Position numbers and translations under genes: made by a program. From NCBI RefSeq assembly GCF_023544715.1, contig NZ_JAMJEZ010000008.1:1-64000 (forward strand): 64,000 bases of DNA. The letters run 5' to 3'. Positions within the stretch are counted from its first letter, which is position 1. The number at the start of each line of letters is the position of its first letter. Source of the stretch: Pseudomonas eutrophicaquae. Its GTDB lineage: Bacteria > Pseudomonadota > Gammaproteobacteria > Pseudomonadales > Pseudomonadaceae. The notes under the pieces were generated by a model. It was given only the letters and a program-made list of their open reading frames with translations, was not told the DNA's origin and ran no database searches. Positions 50,480 to 60,676 of the stretch are shown here, piece after piece.

Positions 50480-50857
50480 ATGCCACGTCTCTTTGTCCTG
50501 CTCGCCGCTCTGCTGGGCCTCACCGGGGTGGCGCTCGGTGCCTTTGCCGCTCACGGCCTGCGTGCCCGGCTGAGTGCCGAGTATCTGGCGGTGTTCCAGA
50601 CCGGCGTGCTGTACCAGCTGATCCATGCCCTGGCGCTGCTCGGCGTCGCTGCACTGGCCCTGCACTGGCGCTCGCGGCTGCTGGGTGCTGCGGGTGCGCT
50701 GTTTGTGCTCGGCACGCTGCTGTTCTCCGGCAGCTTGTACCTCTTGACCCTGAGCAGCCTGCCGCTCGGCCTGGTCACCCCGCTCGGCGGGCTGTGCTTC
50801 ATGCTCGGCTGGTCGTGCCTGGCGCTGGCCGCCTGGCGCGCCGTGCCGCGCGGCTGA
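50480..50857 (+). CDS. DUF423 small integral membrane protein
   Basis: The 125-residue protein has four hydrophobic helices and the DUF423 start RLFVLLAALLGLTGVALGAFAAHGL. Function is unknown; E. coli YgdD belongs to the same family. The ATG at 50480 is the family start. It precedes thiS by 79 bp. Confidence 0.9.
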   Translation: MPRLFVLLAALLGLTGVALGAFAAHGLRARLSAEYLAVFQTGVLYQLIHALALLGVAALALHWRSRLLGAAGALFVLGTLLFSGSLYLLTLSSLPLGLVTPLGGLCFMLGWSCLALAAWRAVPRG

Positions 50858-50936
50858 GCAGTGGACGGGCGCCTTGGTCATCCTCCGCCAAGGGCGCTAG
50901 AATGCCGCCTTTCCCCGAGTTTGCGAGCGGATTCCC

Positions 50937-51137
50937 ATGCACATTCAGCTCAATGGCGAAGCCCATGATCTGCCCGAGGGCCTGAGCGTTGCCGACCTGC
51001 TGGCGCGCCTGGACCTGACCGGCAAGCGCGTGGCGGTCGAACTCAACCTCGACATCGTGCCGCGCAGCCAGCATGCCAGTACCCGGCTGCAGGACGGCGA
51101 CCGGGTCGAGGTGGTACACGCCATCGGCGGCGGCTAG
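50937..51137 (+). CDS. thiS: Sulfur carrier protein ThiS
   Basis: The 66-residue ubiquitin-like protein ends in GGG, whose terminal glycine becomes a thiocarboxylate and donates sulfur to the thiazole ring of thiamine. It is followed after 57 bp by thiG, its acceptor enzyme. Confidence 0.96.
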   Translation: MHIQLNGEAHDLPEGLSVADLLARLDLTGKRVAVELNLDIVPRSQHASTRLQDGDRVEVVHAIGGG

Positions 51138-51194
51138 TGGCCGCTCTGCCGTATCCCTTCGCCCCGTCCGTGCCCGTCCGCTGAGGAGCCCTTG

Positions 51195-51992
51195 ATGACC
51201 CCGTCTACCCCGATCGACAAACCGCTGGTTCTGGCCGGCCGCACCTACCAGTCGCGCCTGCTGGTCGGTACCGGCAAGTACAAGGACCTCGACGAGACCC
51301 GCCTGGCCATTGAAGCCTCCGGTGCCGAGATCGTCACCGTCGCGGTGCGCCGCACCAACCTCGGCCAGAACCCCGGCGAGCCGAACCTGCTCGATGTGAT
51401 CAGCCCGGACAAGTACACCATCCTGCCCAACACCGCCGGCTGCTACGACGCCGAAGAGGCGGTGCGCACCTGCCGGTTGGCCCGCGAGCTGCTCGACGGT
51501 CACAACCTGGTCAAGCTGGAAGTGCTGGCCGACCAGAAGACCCTGTTCCCCAACGTGATCGAGACCCTCAAGGCCGCCGAGACGCTGGTCAAGGACGGCT
51601 TCGACGTGATGGTCTACACCAGTGATGATCCGATCGTCGCCCGCCAGCTGGCCGAGATCGGCTGCATTGCGGTGATGCCACTGGCCGGGCTGATCGGCAC
51701 CGGCCTTGGGATCTGCAACCCCTACAACCTGCGGATCATTCTCGAAGAGGCCAAGGTGCCGGTGCTGGTGGATGCCGGTGTCGGCACCGCGTCGGATGCC
51801 GCCATCGCTATGGAGCTCGGCTGCGAGGCGGTGCTGATGAACAGCGCGATTGCCCACGCCCAGCACCCGGTGCTGATGGCCGAGGCGATGAAGCACGCTA
51901 TCGTGGCCGGCCGTCTGGCGTATCTGGCCGGGCGCATGCCGAAGAAGCTCTACGCCAGCGCCTCCTCGCCGCTGGATGGGCTGATCCGCTGA
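51195..51992 (+). CDS. thiG: Thiazole synthase
   Basis: ThiG condenses deoxyxylulose 5-phosphate, dehydroglycine and ThiS thiocarboxylate to thiazole phosphate. The 265-residue TIM-barrel protein has the family runs [27 protein letters not shown] and [12 protein letters not shown]. The ATG at 51195 has GAGGAG seven bases upstream; the TTG directly before it is less likely. Confidence 0.96.
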   Translation: MTPSTPIDKPLVLAGRTYQSRLLVGTGKYKDLDETRLAIEASGAEIVTVAVRRTNLGQNPGEPNLLDVISPDKYTILPNTAGCYDAEEAVRTCRLARELLDGHNLVKLEVLADQKTLFPNVIETLKAAETLVKDGFDVMVYTSDDPIVARQLAEIGCIAVMPLAGLIGTGLGICNPYNLRIILEEAKVPVLVDAGVGTASDAAIAMELGCEAVLMNSAIAHAQHPVLMAEAMKHAIVAGRLAYLAGRMPKKLYASASSPLDGLIR

Positions 51993-52075
51993 TCTGTCCG
52001 GGCGGCGCAGGCGTCGCCCGTCCCCTTTGCGAGCCCTGCCTGTGAGCCGGGCTTGCCTGTCTTTCAGGAAGCAGC

Positions 52076-52798
52076 ATGACCGACGAAACCCAACACGCGC
52101 CGGAAACTGCCGGCGATGCGCCGCGGATGCGCACCATCAAGAGTTTTGTGATGCGCGCCGGGCGCATGACCGACGGCCAGCAGCGCGGCCTGGATCTGGG
52201 CTGGCCGCAGTTTGGTCTTGAGCTGGAAGATGGCCTGCGCGACTTCGATCAGGTATTTGGCCGCACTGCGCCGCGCACCTTCGAGATCGGCTTTGGCATG
52301 GGCCACTCGACCCTGGAGATGGCCGCCGCCGCGCCCGAGCAGGACTTCATCGGCGTTGAGGTACACAAGCCGGGCGTCGGTGCGCTGCTCAGTGGTGCGC
52401 TGGCGCAGAACCTGACCAACCTGCGCGTCTACAGCTGCGATGCGCTGGATGTGCTGCGCCAGTGCGTGGCCGACGCCAGCCTGGATCGCGTGCTGCTGTT
52501 CTTCCCCGATCCCTGGCACAAGGCGCGCCACAACAAGCGGCGCATTGTCCAGCCGGCGTTTGCCGAGTTGGTGCGCCAGAAACTCAAGGTCGGCGGCGTG
52601 CTGCACATGGCCACCGACTGGCAGCCCTACGCCGAGCACATGCTTGAGGTGATGAGCGCCGCGCCGGGCTACCGCAACCTGGCCGAGGACGGCACCTATG
52701 TGCCGCGCCCCGCCGAGCGCCCGGTGACCAAGTTCGAGCGTCGCGGTGAGCGTCTGGGGCATGGGGTGTGGGATCTGAAGTTCCAGCGCACCGAGTAA
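52076..52798 (+). CDS. trmB: tRNA (guanine-46 N7)-methyltransferase
   Basis: TrmB makes m7G46 in the variable loop of tRNAs. The 240-residue protein has the S-adenosylmethionine loop [15 protein letters not shown] and the catalytic [15 protein letters not shown] motif. It follows thiG after 83 bp and ends at a good terminator. Confidence 0.96.
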   Translation: MTDETQHAPETAGDAPRMRTIKSFVMRAGRMTDGQQRGLDLGWPQFGLELEDGLRDFDQVFGRTAPRTFEIGFGMGHSTLEMAAAAPEQDFIGVEVHKPGVGALLSGALAQNLTNLRVYSCDALDVLRQCVADASLDRVLLFFPDPWHKARHNKRRIVQPAFAELVRQKLKVGGVLHMATDWQPYAEHMLEVMSAAPGYRNLAEDGTYVPRPAERPVTKFERRGERLGHGVWDLKFQRTE

Positions 52799-52813
52799 GG
52801 CGCTGCGACGGAG

Positions 52814-52846
52814 CGAGGCCGGGCATTGCCCGGCCTCGTTGTTTTT
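52814..52846 (+). terminator. Rho-independent terminator after trmB
   Basis: An 11-bp perfect stem (52814-52824 with 52828-52838) with a 3-base loop, followed by TTGTTTTT. It lies between convergent trmB and hemW. Confidence 0.9.
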
Positions 52847-52869
52847 GCGCGGTGTCAGGAGCTGGCGGC

Positions 52870-54045
52870 TCAGTCGAGAAAGCGTTGCAGCAGGTCGTTG
52901 AGGAACAGCTGGCCGCGCACCGTGGGCTTGAGGCGCGCCGGGTCGGCATCCAGCAGGCCTGCGGCGCGGGCTTCGCTGCAGGCCGTGGCGATGCTGGCCA
53001 GCGGCAGGCCGGTGCGCTGCGCGAACTGCTCTGCCGGCACCCCGTCGGTCAGGCGCAGGGCGTTCATCATGAACTCGAAGGGCAGCTCCGCCGCTTCCAA
53101 CTGCCGCTCGCCGGCCTGAAAGGTCTTGGCCGGGTCGAGGTAGTCCTTGGGCAGGCGGGTCTTCCAGCTACGGCGGATCGTGCCGTCCGGGTCGCTGAGC
53201 TTGGCGTGGGCACCGGCGCCGATGCCGAGAAAATCGCCGAAGCTCCAGTAATTGAGGTTATGCCGGGCGCGGCGGCCGGCACGCGCATAGGCCGAGGTCT
53301 CATACTGGGCGAAGCCCTCGGCGGCGAGCAGCGCCTGGCCGGCTTCCTGGATGTCCCAGAGGATGTCGTCCTCGGGAATCTCTGGCGGCTGACTCCAGAA
53401 CAGCGTGTTCGGCTCGACGGTCAGCTGGTACCAGGACAGGTGGGGCGGCGCCAGGGCGATGGCCTGGCGCAGGTCGGCCAGCGCGCCTTCGACGTCCTGT
53501 TCCGGCAGGCCGTGCATCAGGTCAAGATTGAAGTTGTCGAAGCCGGCCGCGCGGGCCATCTCAGCGGCGCGCACCGCCTCGCTGCCATCGTGGATGCGCC
53601 CCAGCGCCTTGAGCTGCGCGCTCTGAAAACTCTGCACGCCGATCGACAGACGATTGATGCCCAGCTGGCGGTAGTCGCGGAACTTGGCCTGCTCGAAGGT
53701 GCCGGGGTTGGCCTCGAGGGTGATCTCGATGTCGCTGGCGAAGGCGAGGCGCTGGTTTACGCCCTGCAGCAGGCGATCCAGCGCCCGGGCCGAGAACAGG
53801 CTCGGCGTGCCGCCGCCGAAGAAGATCGAGGTCAGTGCGCGGCCGTGGGCGGCGGGCAGGTCGATGTCGAGGTCAGCGAGCAGCGCCTCGACATAGGCTT
53901 GCTCGGGCAGTTCGGGGCCGGCGGCATGCGAGTTGAAGTCGCAGTACGGGCACTTGCGCACGCACCAGGGGATGTGGATGTATAGCGCCAGCGGCGGCAG
54001 CTGGAACAGCCCCGGCGTGGCCGGGGCGGGTGCGGCGAGGCTCAA
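52870..54045 (-). CDS. hemW: Heme chaperone HemW (radical SAM, formerly 'oxygen-independent coproporphyrinogen oxidase-like')
   Basis: HemW binds heme and hands it to respiratory proteins; it is a HemN relative without that activity. The 391-residue protein has the radical-SAM cluster motif C28-x3-C32-x2-C35 in [12 protein letters not shown] and the GGGTPSL segment. No ATG precedes the conserved domain; the TTG at 54045 overlapping the rdgB stop (TTGA) is the best start. It is the last gene of the metX-metW-rdgB-hemW direction. Confidence 0.93.
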   Translation of the reverse strand: MSLAAPAPATPGLFQLPPLALYIHIPWCVRKCPYCDFNSHAAGPELPEQAYVEALLADLDIDLPAAHGRALTSIFFGGGTPSLFSARALDRLLQGVNQRLAFASDIEITLEANPGTFEQAKFRDYRQLGINRLSIGVQSFQSAQLKALGRIHDGSEAVRAAEMARAAGFDNFNLDLMHGLPEQDVEGALADLRQAIALAPPHLSWYQLTVEPNTLFWSQPPEIPEDDILWDIQEAGQALLAAEGFAQYETSAYARAGRRARHNLNYWSFGDFLGIGAGAHAKLSDPDGTIRRSWKTRLPKDYLDPAKTFQAGERQLEAAELPFEFMMNALRLTDGVPAEQFAQRTGLPLASIATACSEARAAGLLDADPARLKPTVRGQLFLNDLLQRFLD

Positions 54046-54638
54046 GCGAGACCCAGCCGCTGCTTGAGCTGGGCCATGGCGCGGGCGCGGTGGCTCAGGC
54101 GGTTCTTCAGCTCGGCGGGCAGTTCCGCGCTGGCGCAGCCCTGCTCCTCGACCCAGAACAGCGGGTCGTAACCAAAGCCGCCGTCGCCGCGCGCCTCATG
54201 GAGGATGCGCCCGTGCCAGAGCCCTTCGCAGAGGATCGGCAGCGGGTCTTCAGCATGGCGCACCAGCGCCAGCGCGCAGACGAACTGCGCACTGCGCTCG
54301 GCATCCGGTACCTCGCGCAGCACTTCAAGGAGCTTGGCGTTGTTGACGGCATCATCCTTGACCCCGGCATAGCGCGCCGAGTAGATGCCCGGCGCACCGC
54401 CGAGAGCATCCACCGCCAGCCCCGAATCATCGGCCAGCGCCGGCAGCCCGGACACCTGGGAGGCATGCCGGGCCTTGATCAGGGCGTTTTCGATGAAGGA
54501 GAGGCCGGTTTCCTCAGGTTCGTGGTCGCTGAACTCGGCAACCGAGCGCACCTTGATGCAGTCGCCCAGCATGGCCTGCAGTTCCTTGAGCTTGCCGGCG
54601 TTATGGCTGGCCAGCACCAGTTCGGTCAGAGCTTTCAT
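54042..54638 (-). CDS. rdgB: XTP/dITP diphosphatase
   Basis: RdgB hydrolyses non-canonical purine triphosphates (XTP, dITP) to keep them out of nucleic acids. The 198-residue protein has the N-terminal signature [16 protein letters not shown] and the conserved [16 protein letters not shown] and [11 protein letters not shown] segments. Its ATG shares a base with the stop of the DUF4426 gene. Confidence 0.96.
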   Translation of the reverse strand: MKALTELVLASHNAGKLKELQAMLGDCIKVRSVAEFSDHEPEETGLSFIENALIKARHASQVSGLPALADDSGLAVDALGGAPGIYSARYAGVKDDAVNNAKLLEVLREVPDAERSAQFVCALALVRHAEDPLPILCEGLWHGRILHEARGDGGFGYDPLFWVEEQGCASAELPAELKNRLSHRARAMAQLKQRLGLA

Positions 54639-55054
54639 CAGTCGGGGAACACTTCCTGGTTGAAATCGAGGCGATGGGTGGTGCCGCCTTCCTGAATCTT
54701 CAGGTTGAAGGTCAGCGTCTCGCGGCTGCTCATCTTGAACTGGCCAAGGTGATAGACCGCCTCACCCTCGGTGACGCGGCGGAAGGTGATCGGCTGCACC
54801 TGCCCCAGCAGGTTCTTCACCTCGCCGCTGACGCTGGCCGCCGGTACGGCCTTGCCGCCGCGCAGCACCGCGACATTCAGCACGCCCTGGGTCTTGCTGC
54901 GTACCAGGCCCGAGGCCGCGGCGATGTCCGGTTGCAGGAAGCTTGAGTTGAACACGTTGTAGTGCACGTCAAGGTCACCAAAGCGCTGCAGGCGCTCGGC
55001 GGCCGCTGGCAGGGCCAGGCACAGGGTCAGCAGGAACAGGCCAAGACGACGCAT
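54638..55054 (-). CDS. DUF4426 periplasmic protein
   Basis: The 138-residue protein has a Sec signal peptide (cleavage near PAAA-ERLQ, residue 19) and a beta-rich domain with [16 protein letters not shown] at its start, the DUF4426 pattern. Function is unknown. It lies in the metW-rdgB operon; the start ATG at 55054 has GGAGAG upstream. Confidence 0.88.
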   Translation of the reverse strand: MRRLGLFLLTLCLALPAAAERLQRFGDLDVHYNVFNSSFLQPDIAAASGLVRSKTQGVLNVAVLRGGKAVPAASVSGEVKNLLGQVQPITFRRVTEGEAVYHLGQFKMSSRETLTFNLKIQEGGTTHRLDFNQEVFPD

Positions 55055-55082
55055 GATGCTCTCTCCTCGGTGATGGAACAGG

Positions 55083-55673
55083 TCAGCGGGTGACGCGGTA
55101 GATACCGATTTCACCCAGAAGATTAGGCCACAAACGGGTCAGGCTGTGCAGCCGGTGATCGCGATCCACCGCCAGGCGATCGAGCACCCGCAGGCGCTGC
55201 TCGCGGCACAGCGCCTCGAAGTCGCGGAAGGTGCAGAAGTGGATGTTCGGCGTGTTGTACCAGGTGTAGGGCAGAAAGTCCGAACGGGGCATCTCGCCAC
55301 GGGTGGCCAGGTACCAGCGGCAGCGCCAGTGGCCGAAGTTGGGGAAGGTGATGATGCAGGTCTTGCCGACCCGCAGCATGTCCCTGAGCAGGCGATCGGG
55401 GTAGTGGACCGCCTGCAGGGTCTGGGTCATCACTACCACATCGAAGCTGTCGTCGCCAAAGTTGTCGAGACCAAGATCGAGGTTCTGCTCGATGACGTTG
55501 ACCCCGCGGGCCAGGCACAGGGCGATCTTGTCCGGATCGCGCTCAAGGCCATAGCCGTGCACGCCCTTGTGCTCGCGCAGCCAGGCCAGCAGCTCGCCGT
55601 TGCCGCAGCCCAGATCCAGCACCCGGCTGCCGGGGGGGATCCATTCCTGGATGATTTCCAGATCGGCACGCAT
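55083..55673 (-). CDS. metW: Methionine biosynthesis protein MetW
   Basis: MetW is a small SAM-methyltransferase-like protein that activates MetX in pseudomonads. The 196-residue protein has the SAM loop VLDLGCGNGELLAWL and lies 12 bp after metX, the arrangement known from Pseudomonas. A clear methyl acceptor is not known. Confidence 0.93.
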   Translation of the reverse strand: MRADLEIIQEWIPPGSRVLDLGCGNGELLAWLREHKGVHGYGLERDPDKIALCLARGVNVIEQNLDLGLDNFGDDSFDVVVMTQTLQAVHYPDRLLRDMLRVGKTCIITFPNFGHWRCRWYLATRGEMPRSDFLPYTWYNTPNIHFCTFRDFEALCREQRLRVLDRLAVDRDHRLHSLTRLWPNLLGEIGIYRVTR

Positions 55674-55685
55674 GAAACGGACTCC

Positions 55686-56825
55686 TCAGACGCTGATGCG
55701 GTTCATGTAACTGGCAAAGCCCTGGATATAGCGCGGGCTGGGAATCAGGAAGGCATCGTGGCCGTGGGCCGATTCGATCTCCAGATAGCTGACGTCCTTC
55801 TTCGCCGCCACCAGCGCATCGACGATCTCCCGCGAGCGCGCCGGCGAGAAGCGCCAGTCGGTGGAGAAGGAGATCACGCAGAAGCCGGCCTGTGCCGGTT
55901 CAAGGGTACGCACCAGATCGCCGCCTTGCCGGGCCGCCGGGTCGAAGTAGTCCAGCGCCTTGGTCATCAGCAGGTAGGTGTTGGCATCAAAGCGCGCGGA
56001 GAACTCCTCGCCCTGATAGCGCAGGTAGCTTTCCACCTGAAATTCCACGCTGTGAAAGTCGTAGTTGAGCTGATCGGTGCGCAGCTCGCGACCGAATTTC
56101 TGCCCCATCGCATCATCGGACAGGTAGGTGATATGCCCGACCATGCGCGCCAGCATCAGCCCGCGCTTGGGGATGGTGCCCTGCTCCTGGAAGTGGCCGC
56201 CATGGAACTCCGGGTCGGTGAGGATCGCCTGACGGGCCACCTCGTTGAAGGCAATGTTCTGCGCCGAAAGCTTGGGCGCCGAGGCGATCACCACGCAGTG
56301 GCGGATGCGCTCGGGGTAGCTGATGCTCCACTGCAGCGCCTGCATGCCACCGAGACTGCCACCAACCACCGCCGCCCACTGGCGGATGCCGAGGGTGTCG
56401 GCCAGCCGCGCCTGGCTGTGCACCCAGTCCTCGACGGTGATCACCGGAAAATCGGCGCCATAGGGGCGGCCGGTCTCCGGGTTGCGGCTGCCGGGGCCGG
56501 TGGAGCCGTTGCAGCCGCCGAGATTGTTCAGGCAGACGACGAAGAAGCGCCGGGTGTCGATCGGCTTGCCCGGGCCGATGCAGCTGTCCCACCAGCCGGG
56601 TTTGCGGTCGTCCGGGCTGTGATAGCCGGCGGCGTGATGGTGGCCGGAGAGCGCATGGCAGATCAGCACGGCATTGCTGCCCGCCGCGTTGAGGGTGCCG
56701 TAGGTTTCGTAGACCAGTTCGTAGTCGGCCAGTTGGCGGCCGCAGGCGAGCGGGAGGGGCTCTTTGAAATGCGCAACCTGGGGACTGACCAGGCCTACGG
56801 AATCTTCAGGGAAGACGGATGGCAA
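55686..56825 (-). CDS. metX: Homoserine O-acyltransferase (succinyltransferase in pseudomonads)
   Basis: MetX acylates homoserine for direct sulfhydrylation to methionine; in P. aeruginosa the donor is succinyl-CoA. The 379-residue alpha/beta hydrolase has the nucleophile Ser157 in [10 protein letters not shown] and the catalytic histidine in [10 protein letters not shown]. It is followed by metW after 12 bp. Confidence 0.95.
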   Translation of the reverse strand: MPSVFPEDSVGLVSPQVAHFKEPLPLACGRQLADYELVYETYGTLNAAGSNAVLICHALSGHHHAAGYHSPDDRKPGWWDSCIGPGKPIDTRRFFVVCLNNLGGCNGSTGPGSRNPETGRPYGADFPVITVEDWVHSQARLADTLGIRQWAAVVGGSLGGMQALQWSISYPERIRHCVVIASAPKLSAQNIAFNEVARQAILTDPEFHGGHFQEQGTIPKRGLMLARMVGHITYLSDDAMGQKFGRELRTDQLNYDFHSVEFQVESYLRYQGEEFSARFDANTYLLMTKALDYFDPAARQGGDLVRTLEPAQAGFCVISFSTDWRFSPARSREIVDALVAAKKDVSYLEIESAHGHDAFLIPSPRYIQGFASYMNRISV

Positions 56826-56918
56826 GGATCTGCTCCCGATACGTGAGGTGCGCCAGTCTAAAGAGCGCGGCAGGTGCCGGCAAGGGCAGGTCCGCCGCAG
56901 CGGCCTGCCCTGCAGGGC

Positions 56919-57515
56919 TCAGAGGAACGGGCTCAGGGCCCGGGGCATCTGGGTCATCACTGCCAGATTGCGGATCACCAGCATCTCCATCAGGTTGAGC
57001 GCGATAAAGGCGAAGATCGGCGACAGATCCAGCCCGCCGAGGCTTGGCAGCAGCCGGCGAATCGGCATCAAGAGCGGCTCGCAGACCTGCTGCACCAGCT
57101 GGGCGCCGGGGTTGCTGCTGTGCGGCGCGACCCAGGAGAGGATCACGCTGGCGATCAGCGCATAGAAGAACAGGTTGACGAACATCGCCGCCACACCAAT
57201 CAGCGCCCAGACCAGCAGCTGCGGCCAGAGGGTCAGCGGCAGGCTGATGCCGGCCAGCAGTAGGATCAGCGCCATCACCGCCAGCTGCACCAGCAGCGCC
57301 AGCACCAGCGAGGACAGGTCCAGCCCGCCCAGCCCCGGAATCACCCGGCGAAGCGGGTTGAGCAGTGGCCGGGTGGCGCGCACCACGAACTGGCTGATCG
57401 GGTTGTAGAAGTCGGCGCGTACCAGCTGCAGGACAAAGCGCAGCAGCACGATCATCAGGTACAGGCTGCCGAGGGTCTGCAGCAGGTAGGTTCCGGCGGT
57501 GCCTAGTCCGTTCAT
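56919..57515 (-). CDS. yggT: YggT-family membrane protein
   Basis: The 198-residue protein has two YGGT repeats, each with a hydrophobic helix pair and a motif like NPISQFVVRATRPLLNPLRRVIP and LVQQVCEPLLMPIRRLLP. It may help in osmotic or cell-envelope functions; none is proven. It sits just after proC. I chose ATG 57515, with AAGGGGG upstream. Confidence 0.92.
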   Translation of the reverse strand: MNGLGTAGTYLLQTLGSLYLMIVLLRFVLQLVRADFYNPISQFVVRATRPLLNPLRRVIPGLGGLDLSSLVLALLVQLAVMALILLLAGISLPLTLWPQLLVWALIGVAAMFVNLFFYALIASVILSWVAPHSSNPGAQLVQQVCEPLLMPIRRLLPSLGGLDLSPIFAFIALNLMEMLVIRNLAVMTQMPRALSPFL

Positions 57516-57524
57516 CACGCCCCC

Positions 57525-58343
57525 TTACTGACCGAGCTGCTCGGCCATCTCGGCCGAACGCTGGGCGGCGGCCTTGAGCGCCGCCTCGACCAGCGCCTCG
57601 AAGCCGCCGTCCTGGAAGGTGCGGATGGCCGCCTCGGTGGTGCCGCCCGGCGAGGTGACCCGGCGGCGCAGTTCAGCCGGCGACAGCTCGCTGACCAGCG
57701 CCATGCGCGCGGCGCCAAAGGCGGTCTGGCGGGCCAGCAGGCTGGCGGTGTCGGCATCCAGGCCGAGGCGCTCGCCGGCGGCGCTCATCGCCTCCATGAG
57801 CAGGAAGAAGTAGGCCGGACCGCTGCCGGAGACCGCGGTCACCGCATCGAGCTGTGCCTCGTCCGCCAGCCACAGGGTCAGACCGACTGCCTCCAGGATG
57901 TTCTCGGCCTGTTCGCGCTGCGCCTCGCTGGTTGCGGCATTGGCATACAGACCGCTGGCGCCGGCATGCAGCAGCGCCGGGGTGTTGGGCATGCAGCGCA
58001 CGATCGGCCGCGCACCCAGCCAGCGCTCGAGGCTGGCACAGGGGATGCCGGCAGCAATCGAGACGATCAGCGCGTGGGCCGGCAGCGCCGTTGCCAGCGC
58101 CTGACAGACCGCCTGCATGACCTGCGGCTTGACGGCCAGCACCACGAGATCGGCGCCGGCCAAGGCCTCGGCATTGTCCTCGACCGCGCGCACGCCCTGC
58201 TCACGGCTCAGCCGCTCGCGCTGCTCGGCATAGGGGTCGCTGGCGATCAGTTGCTCAGCCGGTACGCCACGGGCGATCAGGCCGCCAATCAGGCTGATGG
58301 CCATGTTGCCGGCACCAATGAATGCAATACGGGGATGCTGCAT
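57525..58343 (-). CDS. proC: Pyrroline-5-carboxylate reductase
   Basis: ProC makes proline from pyrroline-5-carboxylate with NADPH. The 272-residue protein has the N-terminal Rossmann motif IAFIGAGNMAISLIGGL and the C-terminal signature LRRRVTSPGGTTEAAI. It is flanked by yggT and yggS, an order conserved in gammaproteobacteria. Confidence 0.97.
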   Translation of the reverse strand: MQHPRIAFIGAGNMAISLIGGLIARGVPAEQLIASDPYAEQRERLSREQGVRAVEDNAEALAGADLVVLAVKPQVMQAVCQALATALPAHALIVSIAAGIPCASLERWLGARPIVRCMPNTPALLHAGASGLYANAATSEAQREQAENILEAVGLTLWLADEAQLDAVTAVSGSGPAYFFLLMEAMSAAGERLGLDADTASLLARQTAFGAARMALVSELSPAELRRRVTSPGGTTEAAIRTFQDGGFEALVEAALKAAAQRSAEMAEQLGQ

Positions 58344-58376
58344 GGGGGATTCCTTGTCGATAACAGGCCGGGGGCG

Positions 58377-59081
58377 TCAGGGCGCGGTATCCGCGGCCGT
58401 GGCGGGAGCGGTGCGGGCGCCGAACAGCGCGCTGCCGACGCGCACCCAGGTAGCACCTTCGGCAATCGCGGCTTCCAGATCCTCGCTCATGCCCATCGAC
58501 AGGGTGTCGAGGGGCAGTGGCAGCTGGGCCTGCAACTGGCGCAGGCGGGCAAAGGCGGCGCGCTGGGTGGTGGGGTCGGTGCTGGGCGCGGGAATGGCCA
58601 TCAGCCCGCGCAGGCGCAGGTGCGGCAGGGCCGCCATCGCGGCGGCCAGCGCCGGCACCTCCTCGGGCAGGCAGCCGGACTTGCTCGGCTCCTCGCTGAT
58701 ATTCACCTGCAGGCAGATATTGAGCGGCGGCAGGTGGCTGGGGCGCTGGGCGGACAGGCGCTCGGCAATCTTCAGGCGGTCCACCGAATGCACCCAGTCG
58801 AAGTGCTCGGCCAGCGCGCGGGTCTTGTTGGACTGGATCGGGCCGATGAAATGCCAGACCAGCGGCAGGTCGGCCAGCGCCACCTGCTTGCCCAGCGCTT
58901 CCTGCAGGTAGTTTTCGCCAAAGTCGCGCTGGCCAGAGGCGAAGGCCTCGCGCAGCTGTTCGGCCGGCTTGGTCTTGCTCACCGCCAGCAGACCGACGCT
59001 GTCGGCGTGGCGTCCGGCGCTTTGCGCCGCGTCACGAATACGCTGACGGACCTTTGCGAGAGTGTCCCGGATCATCGACAT
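58377..59081 (-). CDS. yggS: YggS/PLPBP pyridoxal phosphate homeostasis protein
   Basis: YggS binds pyridoxal 5'-phosphate and keeps free PLP low; its loss upsets several amino acid pathways. The 234-residue protein has the PLP lysine in LLAVSKTKPAEQ and the FGENYLQEALGK motif. It is divergent from pilT and precedes proC by 33 bp. Confidence 0.95.
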   Translation of the reverse strand: MSMIRDTLAKVRQRIRDAAQSAGRHADSVGLLAVSKTKPAEQLREAFASGQRDFGENYLQEALGKQVALADLPLVWHFIGPIQSNKTRALAEHFDWVHSVDRLKIAERLSAQRPSHLPPLNICLQVNISEEPSKSGCLPEEVPALAAAMAALPHLRLRGLMAIPAPSTDPTTQRAAFARLRQLQAQLPLPLDTLSMGMSEDLEAAIAEGATWVRVGSALFGARTAPATAADTAP

Positions 59082-59153
59082 TCACCTGTCCTGCCTGTGC
59101 GGCCGCTGGCTGAGACCGGCATTCTAACCCTTCGCCTGCAATTGGGTATCCCC

Positions 59154-60188
59154 ATGGACCTTACCGAACTGCTGACCCTGTGCGTGACCGAGGGCGCCTC
59201 CGATCTGCACCTCTCCGCGGGGCTGGCGCCGCGGCTGCGCATCGACGGCGAGCTGCACGCGCTCGCGCTGCCGGCCTTGACCGACGAGGCGGTGCTGACG
59301 TGGCTGGAGGCGCTGGTCGGCGCCGAGCGCCTCGCCGATTACCGGCGCACCCACGAGCTGGATGGTGCGATCGACTGGCCGGGTCTTGGGCGCTTTCGCC
59401 TGAATGCCTTTCGCCAGCAGCGCGGTGCGGCGGCGGTGCTGCGCCGCATCCCGAGCGAAATTCCGCCGCTGGAGACGCTGCTGAGTGCCCCGGTGTTCCG
59501 GCAGATCGCCAGTCTGCCCAGCGGGCTGGTGCTGGTCTGCGGGCCGACCGGCTCCGGCAAGTCCACCACCCTGGCGTCGCTGCTGGACTGGATCAACCGC
59601 CAGCGCCGCCAGCACATCCTCACCCTTGAGGACCCGGTGGAGTTCGTGCATCAGCCGGCCCAGTGCCTGATCAGCCAGCGCGAGGTGGGGCGCGATACCC
59701 GGGACTTTTCCAGCGCCCTGCGCGCGGCACTGCGCGAGGATCCGGACATCCTGCTGATCGGCGAGCTGCGTGATCTGGAGAGTATCCGCTTGGCACTGAC
59801 CGCGGCGGAGACCGGCCATCTGGTCTTCGCCACCCTGCACACTGCCAGCGCCGCCCAGAGCATCGACCGGCTGATCGATGTCTTCCCCGGCGATGAGAAG
59901 GGCATGGTGCGCAGCCTGCTGTCTGGCACGTTGCGGGCGGTGATCGCCCAGCAGCTGCTGCCGCGCAGCGGCGGTGGCCGGATGGCGGTGCAGGAAGTGC
60001 TGCTGGCGACGCCCGCGGTGCGCAACCTGATTCGCGAGGATCGGGTGGCGCAGATCTACTCGGCCATGCAGACTGGCGGCGCTCTGGGCATGCAGACGCT
60101 GGATGCCGGGCTTGCGCGGCTGCTCGAGCAGGGGCTGATCAGCCGTGACGCGGCCCGCGCGCTGGCGCGCAGTCCCCAGGATTTTTGA
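59154..60188 (+). CDS. pilT: PilT-like type IV pilus retraction ATPase
   Basis: PilT drives retraction of type IV pili in twitching motility. The 344-residue hexameric ATPase has Walker A GPTGSGKST, the Asp box ILTLEDPVEF, Walker B ILLIGELRD and the His box HLVFATLHT. As I recall it is less close to P. aeruginosa PilT than housekeeping proteins here (for example GELRDLESI against GEMRDLETI), and pilU does not follow it. Start at ATG 59154 matches MDxTELL; the ribosome site is weak. Confidence 0.9.
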   Translation: MDLTELLTLCVTEGASDLHLSAGLAPRLRIDGELHALALPALTDEAVLTWLEALVGAERLADYRRTHELDGAIDWPGLGRFRLNAFRQQRGAAAVLRRIPSEIPPLETLLSAPVFRQIASLPSGLVLVCGPTGSGKSTTLASLLDWINRQRRQHILTLEDPVEFVHQPAQCLISQREVGRDTRDFSSALRAALREDPDILLIGELRDLESIRLALTAAETGHLVFATLHTASAAQSIDRLIDVFPGDEKGMVRSLLSGTLRAVIAQQLLPRSGGGRMAVQEVLLATPAVRNLIREDRVAQIYSAMQTGGALGMQTLDAGLARLLEQGLISRDAARALARSPQDF

Positions 60189-60209
60189 ACCCGACGTCAG
60201 GAGGACGGC

Positions 60210-60614
60210 ATGCGTCCGATGCTTCTCGATACCCACCGCAAGACCATTGGCTACCTGCTGTGGATCTTTGGCTTTCTCGGTGCGCACCGCTTCTACTATG
60301 GCCGTCCGGTCACCGGCACCCTGTGGTTCCTCACCCTGGGACTGTGCGGGGTGGGCTGGCTGATCGACCTATTTCTGATTCCCGGCATGGACCGCGAGGC
60401 GGACCTGCGCTTTCACGGTGGGCGCTACAGCTACAACGTCGCCTGGCTGCTGCTGACCTTCCTGGGGGTTTTCGGCGTGCATCGCCTGTATCTGGGCAAA
60501 TGGATCACTGGGATTCTCTACCTGCTGACCGGCGGCTTCTTCCTGATCGGGGTGCTTTACGACTTCTGGACCCTCAACGAGCAGGTGTCGATCCGCAACG
60601 CCCGGCTGTTCTGA
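60210..60614 (+). CDS. TM2-domain membrane protein, two repeats
   Basis: The 134-residue protein carries two TM2-like units: one near 14-55 (FGFLGAHRFYYGRPVTG) and one near 77-120 (LGVFGVHRLYLGKWITG), each a GxHRFY/LG motif with two helices. Function is unknown. The ATG at 60210 follows pilT after 21 bp and is preceded by AGGAGG. Confidence 0.85.
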   Translation: MRPMLLDTHRKTIGYLLWIFGFLGAHRFYYGRPVTGTLWFLTLGLCGVGWLIDLFLIPGMDREADLRFHGGRYSYNVAWLLLTFLGVFGVHRLYLGKWITGILYLLTGGFFLIGVLYDFWTLNEQVSIRNARLF

Positions 60615-60630
60615 GCCTGGCGAGCAAACG

Positions 60631-60660
60631 ACAAGGCCCGCGCACGCGGGCGGGCCTTGT
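60631..60660. terminator. Hairpin between the TM2 gene and the convergent pyrC' gene
   Basis: A perfect 10-bp stem, ACAAGGCCCG (60631-60640) with 60651-60660, and a 10-base loop containing CGCACGCGGG. T-run is weak. Confidence 0.7.
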
Positions 60661-60676
60661 GGGGTAGGGCAGCGGC

